Positions 52,849 through 63,813 are shown, counted from the stretch's first letter. The stretch is 64,000 nt of DNA from JBCCGI01 sp039029355 (GCA_039029355.1 JBCCGI010000032.1:20790-84789), one strand, 5' to 3'. The notes: generated by a model from the sequence alone, not told the origin. Program-made: numbers and translations.

Positions 52849-54609
52849 CTATTGCAAGAGGGCGCGCAGCCCGTCGATCAGCTCGACGGCGACCTCGGCC
52901 CGCGAGCCGGCGGTACGGCACTCGGCGCGCCCGTCGGCTCCGCCACCGAGCTCGAACGTCCGCACGCCGAAGGTCCCATGCAGCTCGACCGTGACCGGGT
53001 CGGTGAGGGCCTCCCCCTCGCCGTCCAGCCAGGCGACGGCGTCGAGGAACAGCAGCCGCTCCAGCACCGGGTAGAAGGCGGGGTCGACCTCCTCGCCGGC
53101 GGCGGCGTCCGCCGGGTGCCACACCGGGTCGTCGGGCGGGCGCTCGAAGCGGGCCTCGGACGACCCTCCGCGCAGCTGCACGGCCTGGAGCTGCAGCTCG
53201 TCCAGCCGCTGGATGGCGTTCGAGCGCAGCGCCGCCACCGGCGTGGCGAAGAGCTCGACCACGTCGGCGTCCACGGCGCCGACCAGCCCGTCTCCGAAGC
53301 GCCGGAAGCGCGCGCCGCCCTCGGGCGCGTCGGCCGCGCCCAGCGCGAGCTCGCCGCCCAGCCGGTTCCCGTCGCGCAGCACGACGGCGAGCGCCCCGGC
53401 GCCCTCCGGCAGCGGCGTGCCGGCCTCGTCGAAGGCCCCGGCGCGCGCGAACTCCAGCTTGGCGAGCACGTCCTCGACCGCGCCGAGGTCGGCCGGGTAC
53501 GACGCTCCGTCGGCCAGCGACGCGACGGTCCACGCCTCGCCGTCGCGCGTGAGCCGCGCGCGCGCGAGCTCGACGCCGACGATGTCCTCGCGCAGAGCGC
53601 GCACGAGCAGCGTGTCGTACAGCTCGTGCCGCGGCGCGGACAGCAGCCCGACCGTGCGGAAGTCGACCGTCCACACGAACGGGTAGCCTTCGCGGCACGC
53701 GAACCAGCGGTGCGCGCCCTCGACCGTCACCGGCTCCTGCTCGAAGCAGCCGAAGCGCAGCGCGACGCGGCCGCCGCGCGAGTCCTCGAGCTCGACGCGC
53801 AGCCGCGGCGGGTCCAGGCCGTAGTCCGCCAGGTCCTGCGGAGCGTCGTCGCGGAAGCCGTCGATGCGCAGCTCGGCCGCGCCGCGGACCAGGAAGCCGA
53901 GCTGCACCGGGTCGAGCGTGCCGGGCACCGGCGATTGGCTCGTCCAGCCGCCCGGCCCGAGCAGCGCGTCGAACGCGAGGTCGGTGGGCTCCTCGCCCTC
54001 GGCCAGCGGCAGCGCGCCGGAGCGGCGGAAGGAGACCACGTTGGACGACGACAGCCAGGTCGCACGCCGATCGCGGTAGTCGTTGGGGTTCAGGTCGAGC
54101 GACGTCGCCAGGCGCCGGCTCGCGCGCAGCACGCGCGTGTCCGGCCGGTCCCGGTCCACGCGCGCGAAGCAGCGCACGCCGTCGACGTCGTCGGCGCCGA
54201 CCTCGAGCAGGCCGGTGCGCGGGGAGCCTCCCTCGACCGTCGGCTCGGCGGCGAAGCGCACCACGAGCCGCGGCCGGTCGAGCCCGAGCAGCTCCGGATT
54301 GGAGCCGTCGATCGGGATGCCGCGCGTGCGGCCCAGCAGCTCGAGCAGCGTGCGCACCATGCCGCGCTCCGCCGGATAGGGCACCGGCTCGGTCAGCGAC
54401 CAGCGGCCCTGGGCGTCGCGCTCCAGCACGACCTCGATCCCGCGCTCCAGGTGGTGGACCTCCATGCGGTACACCGCCTCGGCGTCGAAGTCGGGGAAGA
54501 GCGCCTCCTCGGGGCGCGTCGCCTCGACCTTCTCCTGCTCCTGCAGCTTGAGGATCACCACGAGGCCGCCGACGACGGCCAGGAGCACCAGGATCGTGCG
54601 CAGGTGCAT
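52849..54609 (-). CDS. DUF4340 protein of the Gld-like ABC operon
   Basis: 586 residues. One N-terminal membrane helix (TILVLLAVVGGLVVILKL, residues 4-21), then a large exported part with repeated DUF4340-like beta stretches (GRWSLTEPVPYPAERGMVRTLLELL; ADLGAVEDVLAKLEFARAG). DUF4340 proteins accompany ABC-2 permeases and GldG-like proteins in many bacteria; role unknown. ATG at 54607-54609 overlaps the previous stop by one base (TGATG). Last of four genes. Confidence 0.88.
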   Translation of the reverse strand: MHLRTILVLLAVVGGLVVILKLQEQEKVEATRPEEALFPDFDAEAVYRMEVHHLERGIEVVLERDAQGRWSLTEPVPYPAERGMVRTLLELLGRTRGIPIDGSNPELLGLDRPRLVVRFAAEPTVEGGSPRTGLLEVGADDVDGVRCFARVDRDRPDTRVLRASRRLATSLDLNPNDYRDRRATWLSSSNVVSFRRSGALPLAEGEEPTDLAFDALLGPGGWTSQSPVPGTLDPVQLGFLVRGAAELRIDGFRDDAPQDLADYGLDPPRLRVELEDSRGGRVALRFGCFEQEPVTVEGAHRWFACREGYPFVWTVDFRTVGLLSAPRHELYDTLLVRALREDIVGVELARARLTRDGEAWTVASLADGASYPADLGAVEDVLAKLEFARAGAFDEAGTPLPEGAGALAVVLRDGNRLGGELALGAADAPEGGARFRRFGDGLVGAVDADVVELFATPVAALRSNAIQRLDELQLQAVQLRGGSSEARFERPPDDPVWHPADAAAGEEVDPAFYPVLERLLFLDAVAWLDGEGEALTDPVTVELHGTFGVRTFELGGGADGRAECRTAGSRAEVAVELIDGLRALLQ

Positions 54610-56204
54610 CAGCGCCTCCGCCTCCACGAGACGAAGCCGCCGACGACGATGCAGAGTCCCGGCAGCACCAGCCAGAGCAACCAGGTCAGGGTCGCGAGCT
54701 CGGAGCCGCGTGCAACGTCGATCGCGCTGCCCTCGAAGCTGCGCGGGGCGACGTCGACGCGGTAGTCGCGCTCGACCATCCAGTTGAACGCGCCACGCAG
54801 GAAGTCGCGGTTGCGCTGAAAGTAGCCGTCGGAGAAGAACGCGGCCGAAGCCACGGCGAGCACGCGCGCCTCGCGCACCTCGCCCGGCGGCCCCACCACG
54901 TCGGAGGCCGTCGCGCGGAACTGCGCCAGGGCGGCCAGCGAGTAGCGCCCCTTGCGCTCGCCGCGCCCCTGGTCGAGCGCGTAGTTGTAGCCGCCGGTGC
55001 GCGCGTCGCGCTCGTCGCGCCACGACTCGCGCGACGAGAAGACCAGGTCGAGCAGCTGCCCGCCCTGGGGCGACGCGCCGCGCTCTAGCGACGGCGAGTT
55101 CGAGAAGAGCAGCCGCCGGTCGCGCCGACGCAGCGCATCGGTGACCGGATGGCTCGACGACATGCCCTGGGCGTCGACCATCAGCACGGCGCACTCGGGC
55201 GCGCCCTCGACGAGTTGGCCGAGGACGTTGGTGACCTCCTGGCACACGACGCCCGGCACGTAGCGGAGGCCGTAGTCCTCCAGGAGCGCGACCAGCGTGC
55301 CCCGGCCGGTGGGCGGCTCCAGCCCCACCGCGGCGACCAGGCGCCCGCCGGAGTCGACGTAGCCCCGCACGTAGTCGAGGTGGTCGGGGCGGAACGGCTG
55401 GGTCGGGCCGAGGATGGCCAGGAGCTCGCAGTCCGCCGGCACGGCGCCGTCCGCCGTGGGGTCCCAGGTCGAGACCGCGAAGCCGTCGCGCTCCAGCTCG
55501 CCCGCGAGGGCGCGCACCGAGCCGACCAGCGTGCCCGCCGGGTCGCGCTCGCCCTGGCCCTTGGAGAGATACACGCGCGGCGCCTCGGCGGCCGAGACGC
55601 GCGCCACGGCCTCGGCCAGGACCTCCTCGGTGCGCACCGAGACGAGCCGCGCGGGCTCGAACTGGTTCGGGCGCCAGGTGCGCGGGTTGACGACGTTGGC
55701 GATGCCGCGCTCGGTCAGGTAGCCCACCAGGTCGCCGGTCGGGTTGCCCCAGTTGATGACGACGGCCTCGCCGAACACGCGCACGACGGCCTTGCGCTCG
55801 CCGTAGCGCACGACGAACAGGTTCTCGCCCTGGACGCCGAGCTCGCGCTGGCGCTCCTGCACCGTCGCCGCGTCGGTCATGTCGTTGTGGCGCAGCGTGA
55901 CCGTGGCGCGCTCGTTGGTCGCGACCAGGAAGAGGAACTCGGACACGCGCCGCAGGGCCTCGGCGCTGACCGCGTCGTAGGGCCGCGCCAGCGGCCGGAA
56001 GAAGGTCTCGATGACGAGCTCGTCCTCGAGGTTCCCGATGCGCTCGACCGTCGCCGGGTCGATCGAGTTGCGCCCGCGCTCCGACAGGTCGACCCGCACG
56101 TACGACCAGTCGGCGACCTCCATCACGAGCAGGCCGACGATCGTCGCCAGCACCACGGCGACGAGGACCTGCACGCCGTAGGAGACGCGCGTGCCGCGGG
56201 TCAT
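54609..56204 (-). CDS. GldG-like ABC accessory protein
   Basis: 531 residues from ATG at 56202-56204 (a TTG at 56222 overlapping the permease stop is an alternative). Helix near 10-30 (VLVAVVLATIVGLLVMEVADWS), exported GldG domain with DLSERGRNSIDPATVERI, VYLSKGQGERD and YVDSGGRLVAAVGLEPP (a type 1 glutamine-amidotransferase-like fold region), and a C-terminal helix (LTWLLWLVLPGLCIVVGGFVSW). In gliding Bacteroidetes GldF/GldG/GldA form an ABC transporter for motility; in other phyla the same set occurs without gliding. Confidence 0.88.
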   Translation of the reverse strand: MTRGTRVSYGVQVLVAVVLATIVGLLVMEVADWSYVRVDLSERGRNSIDPATVERIGNLEDELVIETFFRPLARPYDAVSAEALRRVSEFLFLVATNERATVTLRHNDMTDAATVQERQRELGVQGENLFVVRYGERKAVVRVFGEAVVINWGNPTGDLVGYLTERGIANVVNPRTWRPNQFEPARLVSVRTEEVLAEAVARVSAAEAPRVYLSKGQGERDPAGTLVGSVRALAGELERDGFAVSTWDPTADGAVPADCELLAILGPTQPFRPDHLDYVRGYVDSGGRLVAAVGLEPPTGRGTLVALLEDYGLRYVPGVVCQEVTNVLGQLVEGAPECAVLMVDAQGMSSSHPVTDALRRRDRRLLFSNSPSLERGASPQGGQLLDLVFSSRESWRDERDARTGGYNYALDQGRGERKGRYSLAALAQFRATASDVVGPPGEVREARVLAVASAAFFSDGYFQRNRDFLRGAFNWMVERDYRVDVAPRSFEGSAIDVARGSELATLTWLLWLVLPGLCIVVGGFVSWRRRR

Positions 56205-56218
56205 GCTCTTGCGCTCGC

Positions 56219-56968
56219 TCAACCCCACCACCTCCGGGCCTCGATCAGCCGCGTGGCCGCGAAGAGGAAGATCGCGGTCCAGATCACGAAGAAAGCCAGG
56301 TGCGCGGAGTCGAGCGCGCCGGTCAGGAAGGACGACTGGAAGGTGCCGATCACGTTGATGCGCTCGGTCAGCCAATCGACGGTCGTCGGCGCGATGTCGC
56401 GGATGGCGCCGCTCGCCAGCGGTAGGATCGTCGCGGCGACATTTGCGAGCATCGCCAGGAACGCCGCCAGGATCGGGGTGCCGGTCAGCGCGCTCGCCGT
56501 CAGCCCCATCGCCGAGAAGAGCGCCGAGACCAGCACGGCCCCGAGATAGCCGGTCGCGACCTGGCCCCAGTCGGGCGGCGCGCCGAGTACGTGCAGCGCC
56601 AGGCCGTAGACCGGCACGCAGGCCCACAGCAGGCTCAGGAACGTCGTTGCCGCGCAGGCCTTGCCGAGCACGACCGCCGCGTCCGAGACCGGCGCGGTCA
56701 GCACGAACTCGAGCATGCCGCTACGCGACTCCTCGCTGATCATGCGCATCGTGATCAGCGGCGGCAGGAACAGCGCCAGGATCCAGAACGGCCACGCGCC
56801 GCCGAGCGTCTGCTCCAGCGCCGCGTCGACGCGCCCGCCGCTCGACTTCAGGTACAGCAGGAAGAAGAACGCGTTGTACAGCAGCGAGAGGCAGAGGAGG
56901 ATCCACGCGAGCGGCGCGAAGAAGAGGCCGGCGAGCTCGCGCCGGTAGATCGTCCAGAGACCGCTCAT
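56219..56968 (-). CDS. ABC-2 type permease, GldF-like
   Basis: 249 residues, six hydrophobic segments (LFFAPLAWILLCLSLLYNAFFFLLYL, FWILALFLPPLITMRMISEE, and four more). SEESRSGMLEFVLTAPVSD after helix 2 is the ABC-2 coupling segment. Start ATG at 56966-56968 overlaps the ATPase stop as ATGA; the MRRMSG start three codons earlier is less likely. Forms the membrane pore of the transporter. Confidence 0.9.
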   Translation of the reverse strand: MSGLWTIYRRELAGLFFAPLAWILLCLSLLYNAFFFLLYLKSSGGRVDAALEQTLGGAWPFWILALFLPPLITMRMISEESRSGMLEFVLTAPVSDAAVVLGKACAATTFLSLLWACVPVYGLALHVLGAPPDWGQVATGYLGAVLVSALFSAMGLTASALTGTPILAAFLAMLANVAATILPLASGAIRDIAPTTVDWLTERINVIGTFQSSFLTGALDSAHLAFFVIWTAIFLFAATRLIEARRWWG

Positions 56969-58110
56969 TCGTCGCACGCGTCCTTGGGCTCGCCGAGGTC
57001 GCGCTGGCCGCCGAGCTCGAAGGGGTTCAGGTTGTAGACCTGGCGCTTGGGCTCGTCCGTGGGCGCCGGCTTGGCGGCCGGCTCGGGCTGGCTGACGCCT
57101 AGGGACACCTCGAGCTTGGGTGCGGCCGGTGCATCGGGTGCGTCGGCGGCAGGAGCGGCGGCCGGCGCCGGCGCGGCGTCGCCGAGGTCGAGCGCGATGC
57201 GCGAGAACAGTTCCTCGAGGCTCGGGCGCTTCCAGGACAGCTCGCGCAGCGGCCAGCCGCGCGACGCGGCCAGCGCGCCCACGTCCTCGCGTAGGTCGTC
57301 GGCGCTCGCGACCTCGAAGGTGTGGTGGATTCCGAGCCGGCCCTGGTCGCGCACCTCGGTCACGCCGGGCAGGCTGCCGAGCAGCCGCTTGGCCTCCTCG
57401 GGGTCCTGGACCATCGCCTCGACGCGCACCGCCGCGCCGCCGCCGAGCTCGGCCACCAGCTCCTCGCGGGTGCCGTCCGCCGCGATCTCGCCGCGGTGCA
57501 GGATCACCACGCGCTGGGCGACCGCCTCGACCTCGGGAAGGATGTGCGAGGAGACCAGCACCGTGCGCTCCTTCGCGATCTCGCCGATCAGCTCGCGCAC
57601 CTCGACGCGCTGCACCGGGTCGAGGCCGCTGGTGGGCTCGTCGAGGATCAGCACCTCGGGGTCGGGCAGGATCGCGACCGCGAGCCCGACGCGCTGGCGC
57701 ATGCCCTTCGAGAGCGAGGCGATCGGGCTGCGGCGGCGCTCGGCGAGGCCGACGCGCTCGAGGATCTCGTCGGTGCGGCGCGCGATCGCGCTGCGCTCCA
57801 TGCCGTGCAGCCGGCCCTGGAAGGCCAGCATCTCCTCGATGCGGTGCTCGCGGTAGAGCGGGACGGCCTCGGGCAGGTAGCCGATCGTGCGGCGCACCGC
57901 CATCGAGTCGCGCACCACGTCGTGGCCGCCGATGCGCACCGAGCCCGAGGTCGGCGGCAGGTAGCCGGTCAGCATGCGCATGGTGGTCGTCTTGCCGGCG
58001 CCGTTGGGGCCGAGGAAGCCGACCACTTCGCCGCGCCCTACGGAGAACGACACGTCGTTCACGGCGACGAACGGACCGAATCGGCGGGTGAGGTTCTGGA
58101 CTTCGATCAT
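56965..58110 (-). CDS. ABC transporter ATPase, GldA-like
   Basis: 381 residues: Walker A GPNGAGKTT, Q-loop GYLPEAVPLY, signature LSKGMRQRV, Walker B VLILDEPTSGLDPVQR, switch SSHIL. After the ~305-residue ATPase comes an Ala/Pro-rich linker and a Lys/Glu tail (KRQVYNLNPFELGGQRDLGEP) not found in ordinary relatives, perhaps a partner-binding tail. First gene of the four-gene unit. ATG at 58108-58110. Confidence 0.95.
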   Translation of the reverse strand: MIEVQNLTRRFGPFVAVNDVSFSVGRGEVVGFLGPNGAGKTTTMRMLTGYLPPTSGSVRIGGHDVVRDSMAVRRTIGYLPEAVPLYREHRIEEMLAFQGRLHGMERSAIARRTDEILERVGLAERRRSPIASLSKGMRQRVGLAVAILPDPEVLILDEPTSGLDPVQRVEVRELIGEIAKERTVLVSSHILPEVEAVAQRVVILHRGEIAADGTREELVAELGGGAAVRVEAMVQDPEEAKRLLGSLPGVTEVRDQGRLGIHHTFEVASADDLREDVGALAASRGWPLRELSWKRPSLEELFSRIALDLGDAAPAPAAAPAADAPDAPAAPKLEVSLGVSQPEPAAKPAPTDEPKRQVYNLNPFELGGQRDLGEPKDACDE

Positions 58111-58262
58111 GGCCGGGGAAACGTACCGGCGTGGCGGACCGGGCTCAACGGCTCAGCCGCAGGGCCCTTCGCGAGTCCCTAGTCACGCTCGACGCGGGGT
58201 CACGCCGATATTCGCCCGGCGCCGTCGCCTGGACGCGGTTCGCACGGGGTCCCGAAACGAGA

Positions 58263-58296
58263 CCGCCCCCGGCGCGGAAAGGCGCGCCGGGGGCGG
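58263..58296 (-). terminator. Terminator hairpin after dnaK
   Basis: CCGCCCCCGGCGCG (58263-58276) pairs with CGCGCCGGGGGCGG (58283-58296) around GAAAGG, 32 bp past the dnaK stop on the minus strand; TCTCGTTTC follows. Strong stem, weak T-run. Confidence 0.6.
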
Positions 58297-58328
58297 AACC
58301 ACGGATTTGGAGGGGAGGAGCGGAGAGG

Positions 58329-60263
58329 CTAGGCCTTGACCTCGAAGTCGGCGTCGACCGGCTCGTCGCCGCCGTCGGACTGGCCGCCACTCGCCTGCTC
58401 GCCGGCGGGCGCGTCCTGCTGGACCTCGGGGCCGCCGGGCTGCTCCTGCTCCTGCTGCTGCTGGGCGTAGAGGATCTCGCCGAGCTTCTGGGCCTTCTGC
58501 TGGAAGTTCTGCAGCGCGGCCTCGATGCGGCCCTTGTCGTCGGACTCGGCCGCCTGCTTCAGCTCGACCTTGGCCTCCTCGATCCCCTGCTTGTCCTCGT
58601 CGGACAGCTTGTCGCCGTGCTCGGCGACCTGCTTGTCCGTCTCGTGCAGGATCGAGTCGACCTGGTTCTTGAGCTCGACCACCTCGCGACGGCCCTTGTC
58701 CTCTTCGGCGTGGGCCTCGGCCTCGGCGCGCATGCGCTCGACCTCGTCCTTCGAGAGGCCCGAGGACGCCTCGATGCGGATGTTCTGCTCCTTGCCGGTG
58801 GCCTTGTCGACCGCCTTGACGTTCATGATGCCGTTGGCGTCGATGTCGAAGGACACCTCGATCTGCGGCACGCCGCGCGGCGCCGGCGGGATCCCGTCCA
58901 GGTGGAACTTGCCGAGCGTGCGGTTGTCCTTGGCGAACTCGCGCTCGCCCTGCAGCACGTGGATGTCCACCGAAGGCTGGCTGTCGCTGGCCGTCGAGAA
59001 GACCTGGCTCTTCGAGGTCGGGATGGTCGTGTTGCGCTCGATCAGCTTGGTGAACACGCCGCCCAGGGTCTCGATGCCGAGCGAGAGCGGGGTCACGTCG
59101 AGGAGCACGACGTCCGAGACGTCGCCGGCCAGGATGCCGCCCTGGATCGCGGCGCCGACCGCCACGACCTCATCGGGGTTCACGCTCTTGTTCGGCTCGC
59201 GTGCGAAGAGCTCCTTCACGAGCGCCTGCACCGCCGGAACGCGGGTCGAGCCGCCGACCAGGATGACGTCGTCGACCTCGCCGGGCTTGAGGCCGGCGTC
59301 CTTGAGCGCCTGTAGGCAGGGCTGCTTCGTGCGCTCCAGGAGCGTCGCGACCAGCTGCTCGAACTTGGCCCGCGTCACCTGCACCTGGAGGTGCTTCGGC
59401 CCCGAGGCGTCGGCGGTGATGAAGGGCAGGTTGATGTCGGTCTGGACCGCCGACGAGAGCTCACACTTGGCCTTCTCGCAGGCCTCCTTGAGCCTCTGGA
59501 GCGCCATCGAGTCCTGGCGCACGTCGATCCCGGCCTCCTTCTGGAACTCCGACGCCACGAAGTCGATCAGCGCCTCGTCGAAGTCGTCGCCGCCGAGGTG
59601 CGTGTCGCCGTTGGTCGAGAGCACCTCGAAGACGCCGTCGCCGATGTCGAGGATCGAGATGTCGAACGTGCCGCCGCCCAGGTCGTAGACCGCCACGCGG
59701 CCGGTCTTCTTCTTGTCGAGCCCGTAGGCGAGCGCCGACGCGGTGGGCTCGTTGATGATCCGCACGACGTCGAGGCCGGCGATCTTGCCGGCGTCTTTGG
59801 TCGCCTGGCGCTGGGAGTCGTTGAAGTAGGCCGGGACGGTGATGACCGCCTTCTCGACCTGCTCGCCCAGGTGCGCCTCGGCCGCCTCCTTGAGGTAGCC
59901 GAGCACCATGGCGCTGATCTCCGGCGGGGTGTACTCCTTGCCGCCGATCTCGACCTTCACCAGCTCGTCGGAGCCGCCGGTGAGCGGGTACGGGACCGTC
60001 TTCTCCTCGGCCATCACCTCGGAGTGCCGGCGGCCCATGAAGCGCTTGATCGAGAAGATCGTGCGCTGCGGGTTGGTCACGGCCTGGCGCTTGGCCGGAG
60101 CGCCGACCAGGCGCTCGGCATCTCCCTGGAAGGCCACCACCGAGGGCGTGGTGCGAGCGCCCTCGAGGTTGGTGATCACGTGCGGCTCGCCACCTTCCAT
60201 CACGGCCACGACGGAGTTCGTGGTCCCGAGGTCGATGCCGATGATCTTGTTCGCGTTGGTCAT
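58329..60263 (-). CDS. dnaK: Chaperone DnaK (Hsp70)
   Basis: 644 residues. Signatures IGIDLGTTNSVVAV, VYDLGGGTFDISIL, VILVGGSTRVPAVQALV, NEPTASALAYG and the linker VVLLDVTPLSLGIETLGGV are all present, followed by the substrate domain and a Gln/Gly-rich lid tail ending DADFEVKA. ATG at 60261-60263 with AAGGAG upstream. No grpE or dnaJ beside it; the neighbouring upstream genes are an NtrB/NtrC pair. Transcription is likely from the sigma-54-type promoter described separately. Confidence 0.98.
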   Translation of the reverse strand: MTNANKIIGIDLGTTNSVVAVMEGGEPHVITNLEGARTTPSVVAFQGDAERLVGAPAKRQAVTNPQRTIFSIKRFMGRRHSEVMAEEKTVPYPLTGGSDELVKVEIGGKEYTPPEISAMVLGYLKEAAEAHLGEQVEKAVITVPAYFNDSQRQATKDAGKIAGLDVVRIINEPTASALAYGLDKKKTGRVAVYDLGGGTFDISILDIGDGVFEVLSTNGDTHLGGDDFDEALIDFVASEFQKEAGIDVRQDSMALQRLKEACEKAKCELSSAVQTDINLPFITADASGPKHLQVQVTRAKFEQLVATLLERTKQPCLQALKDAGLKPGEVDDVILVGGSTRVPAVQALVKELFAREPNKSVNPDEVVAVGAAIQGGILAGDVSDVVLLDVTPLSLGIETLGGVFTKLIERNTTIPTSKSQVFSTASDSQPSVDIHVLQGEREFAKDNRTLGKFHLDGIPPAPRGVPQIEVSFDIDANGIMNVKAVDKATGKEQNIRIEASSGLSKDEVERMRAEAEAHAEEDKGRREVVELKNQVDSILHETDKQVAEHGDKLSDEDKQGIEEAKVELKQAAESDDKGRIEAALQNFQQKAQKLGEILYAQQQQEQEQPGGPEVQQDAPAGEQASGGQSDGGDEPVDADFEVKA

Positions 60264-60303
60264 GGTTCTCCTTACCGATCCGTGGCGTGGGCCCTCCGCG
60301 TAG

Positions 60304-60319
60304 ACAAACGCCGTGCCAA
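60304..60319 (-). promoter_or_regulatory. Sigma-54 (-24/-12) promoter of dnaK
   Basis: Minus strand reads TTGGCACG-GCGT-TTGT (60319-60304). The -24 element is a perfect TGGCACG; spacing GG-N10-G is exact; the -12 element is TTGT instead of TTGC. A transcript would start near 60292 and leave about a 28-nt leader with the ribosome site. No sigma-70 pair or CIRCE element competes in this gap. Confidence 0.7.
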
Positions 60320-60359
60320 GGCTCTGGGGGGCCTGGAGGGGCGCTTGGGGAGCCACCCC

Positions 60360-60374
60360 CTGCCAATTCGACAG
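60360..60374. promoter_or_regulatory. Inverted-repeat site 1 (candidate activator site)
   Basis: CTGCCAATTCGACAG, half-sites CTGCCAA and (complement) CTGTCGA. Lies about 70 bp upstream of the predicted dnaK start point, preceded by GGAGCCACCC. Confidence 0.55.
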
Positions 60375-60401
60375 CCAAGGAGCCACCCGCCGGGCCCCGG
60401 G

Positions 60402-60416
60402 CTGCCAAGCTGACAG
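60402..60416. promoter_or_regulatory. Inverted-repeat site 2 (candidate activator site)
   Basis: CTGCCAAGCTGACAG, 11 of 15 bases identical to site 1 and 42 bp (four helical turns) away, about 110 bp upstream of the predicted dnaK start point. Such paired sites are usual for NtrC-type activators. Confidence 0.55.
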
Positions 60417-60442
60417 CAGGCCGCCGGGGCGCCCCGCGCGGC

Positions 60443-61809
<1,367 letters not shown>

Positions 61810-61813
<4 letters not shown>

Positions 61814-62631
61814 GCCGGCTCCTCCTGGGCGTCGTCGCCGTCGCGCAGCGCATCCAGCGCATCGAACGGGTTGCCCGACGACGCCGCGGTCAGCTCGACC
61901 GCGAGCGGCAGGAGCACCGAGAACGACGAGCCGCGCCCCACCTCCGACAGCACCTGGATGGTGCCGCCGTGGTCCTCGATGATCCGCTTGGCGGTCGACA
62001 GGCCCAGGCCGGTGCCGCCCTTCTTGTCGGACCAGTACTCGTCGAAGCAGCGCTCGATCTTCTCCGGGGGAATGCCCGTCCCGGTGTCGGTGATCGCCAC
62101 CTCGACGAACGTGCCGACGCGCTGGGCTCGCACCAAGAGCTCGCCGCCGTCGGGCATCGCCTGGCGCGCGTTCACCAGCAGGTTGAGGAAGGCCTGCTTC
62201 ACCTGCACCTCGTCCACCAGCACCAGGGGGAGCCCCATCGGCAGGTCGACGTGGTGGCGGATGCCCACGCGCTCGTCCTCGGGCTCGACGAACTCGAGCA
62301 GCTCGCGGAGGATGCGCGAGAGGTCCTCGGGCTTGCGGTTGACCTCGGCGCGGCGGGCGTAGGTGAGGAACTCCTCGAGGATGTGCTCGAGGCGCTGCAC
62401 CTCGCGCTGAAGCGTCTGCACGCGCTTCAGCGAGCGGCGCTCGCGCGGCGTCGGCTCGGGCGCCTCGGGGTTCCGCTGGTGGGCCGCCCGCTCCCACTCC
62501 TCCTGCAGGAGCGCCAGGTTGATCGACATCGTCGAAAGCGGGTTCTTGATCTCGTGCGCGAGCCCGCCGGCCAGCCGCGCAAGCGACGCGACGGGGCTGG
62601 CCTCGGCCGAGGTTCGGGGAGCGTCATCCAT
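61810..62631 (-). CDS. NtrB-type soluble histidine kinase
   Basis: 273 residues. Phospho-His26 in LAGGLAHEIKNPLST, dimerisation helices with LQREVQRLEHILEEFLTYAR, then a HATPase with NLLVNARQAMP (N box), ITDTGTGIPPEKIERCFDEYWSDK (G1/F), GGTGLGLSTAKRIIEDHGG (G2). No membrane helix or recognisable input domain, only ~18 residues before the His helix, so the signal must come from another protein or from unfolded-protein load; this is inference. ATG at 62629-62631. First gene of the pair; divergent from the YrdC-phosphatase gene. Confidence 0.93.
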
Positions 62632-62703
62632 TTTCTCGCCCGGCTTGGGCCCACCGCGGCGGCCGGATAGGCTAGCACCGCGATCCGCGGTCCTAAAGCA
62701 ACC

Positions 62704-63813
62704 ATGAGCTCCGTCGCCGAACGAGTCCCGATCGAAGACGCCCCGCCGCCGCGCGACCTCTGCAGGCGCGTCGAGGCCGCCCTGGCCTCCGGCGAGGTCG
62801 TATGCATGCCGACCGAGACGGTCTACGGGTTCGCGGCCCGGGCCGACCTCCCCGAGGCGCTCGCCAACCTGCGGGCCCTCAAGAGCCGCGACGCCGGCGA
62901 GCCGCTGACCTGGCACGTCGGCCGGCCGGACGTGATCGAGCGCTTCGACCGACTGGTGCCGCTGGCGCGGCGCCTGGCGGAGCGCTACTGGCCGGGGCCG
63001 CTGACGCTGGTGCTCGAAGGCCTGCCGCGCGGCGTCGACGGGTTGGAGGGCATCGCACCCGAGTCGTGGACCGGCATGCGCCTCCCCGCCCATCGCGGCA
63101 CCGCGGGCGTCCTGGAGGCGCTGCCCTTCCCGGTGGTGATGACCAGCGCGAACACGAGCGGCGACGAGCCGCTGCTCGACGCGGACTCGATCGCCGAGGG
63201 CTTCGGCCCGCGCCTGGCGCTCCTGCTCGACGGCGGCCCGTCGCGCCTGGGCGAGCCCTCGGGCGTGCTGCGCCTCGGGCGCGGCTCGTTCCGGCTGCTG
63301 CGCGAGGGGCTGGTGTCGATCGGCGACCTGCGGCGCGTCGCGGGGCTCCGTATCGGCTTCTGCTGCACGGGCAACACCTGCCGCAGCCCGATGGCCGAGG
63401 GGCTGGCGAAGCTGGAGCTCGGCCGGCGGCTGGGCAGCGAGGCGACCCCGGACGGCCTGGCGGAGTTCGGCTTCGAGGTCGAGTCCTTCGGCGTCTTCGC
63501 GGGCGCCGGCGCGCCGCCGTCGGAGCACGCGGTCGAGGTGCTGCGAGGCGCGGGCTACGACCTGTCGGGTCACCGCAGCGCGCCCGCCACGCTGGAGGGC
63601 GTCACGGCGCTCGACCGCGTCTACTGCCTGACGCCGGCACACCTCGAGAACCTGCGTGCGCTCCTGCCGCCGGGCAAGGCGCACCACCTGGAGCTGCTCG
63701 ACCCGGACGGCGACGGCATCCCCGACCCGATCGGCGGGCCGCTGGAGACGTACCGCATGTGCGCCGAGCGCATCGGCGACGCGATCCAGCGCCGCGCCGC
63801 CGACTGGGCGTAG
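62704..63813 (+). CDS. YrdC/Sua5 - low-molecular-weight phosphatase fusion
   Basis: 369 residues. Residues ~15-205 are a YrdC/Sua5 domain (VVCMPTETVYGFAARA, ALKSRDAGEPLTWHV, WPGPLTLVLEG, VVMTSANTSGDEP) which makes threonylcarbamoyl-AMP for tRNA t6A. Residues ~215-369 are a low-molecular-weight protein-tyrosine phosphatase with C-x5-R (CTGNTCR, Cys221, Arg227) and the general-acid DP motif in LLDPDGDGIPDPIGG. In Bacillus the two are neighbouring genes (ywlC, ywlE; YwlE removes phosphoarginine); here they are one chain. ATG at 62704. Confidence 0.9.
   Translation: MSSVAERVPIEDAPPPRDLCRRVEAALASGEVVCMPTETVYGFAARADLPEALANLRALKSRDAGEPLTWHVGRPDVIERFDRLVPLARRLAERYWPGPLTLVLEGLPRGVDGLEGIAPESWTGMRLPAHRGTAGVLEALPFPVVMTSANTSGDEPLLDADSIAEGFGPRLALLLDGGPSRLGEPSGVLRLGRGSFRLLREGLVSIGDLRRVAGLRIGFCCTGNTCRSPMAEGLAKLELGRRLGSEATPDGLAEFGFEVESFGVFAGAGAPPSEHAVEVLRGAGYDLSGHRSAPATLEGVTALDRVYCLTPAHLENLRALLPPGKAHHLELLDPDGDGIPDPIGGPLETYRMCAERIGDAIQRRAADWA

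Noticed and set aside
60264..60442. CIRCE (HrcA) element ahead of dnaK
   Set aside because: No TTAGCACTC-N9-GAGTGCTAA or close variant is present; the only repeats are the CTGCCAA-type ones.
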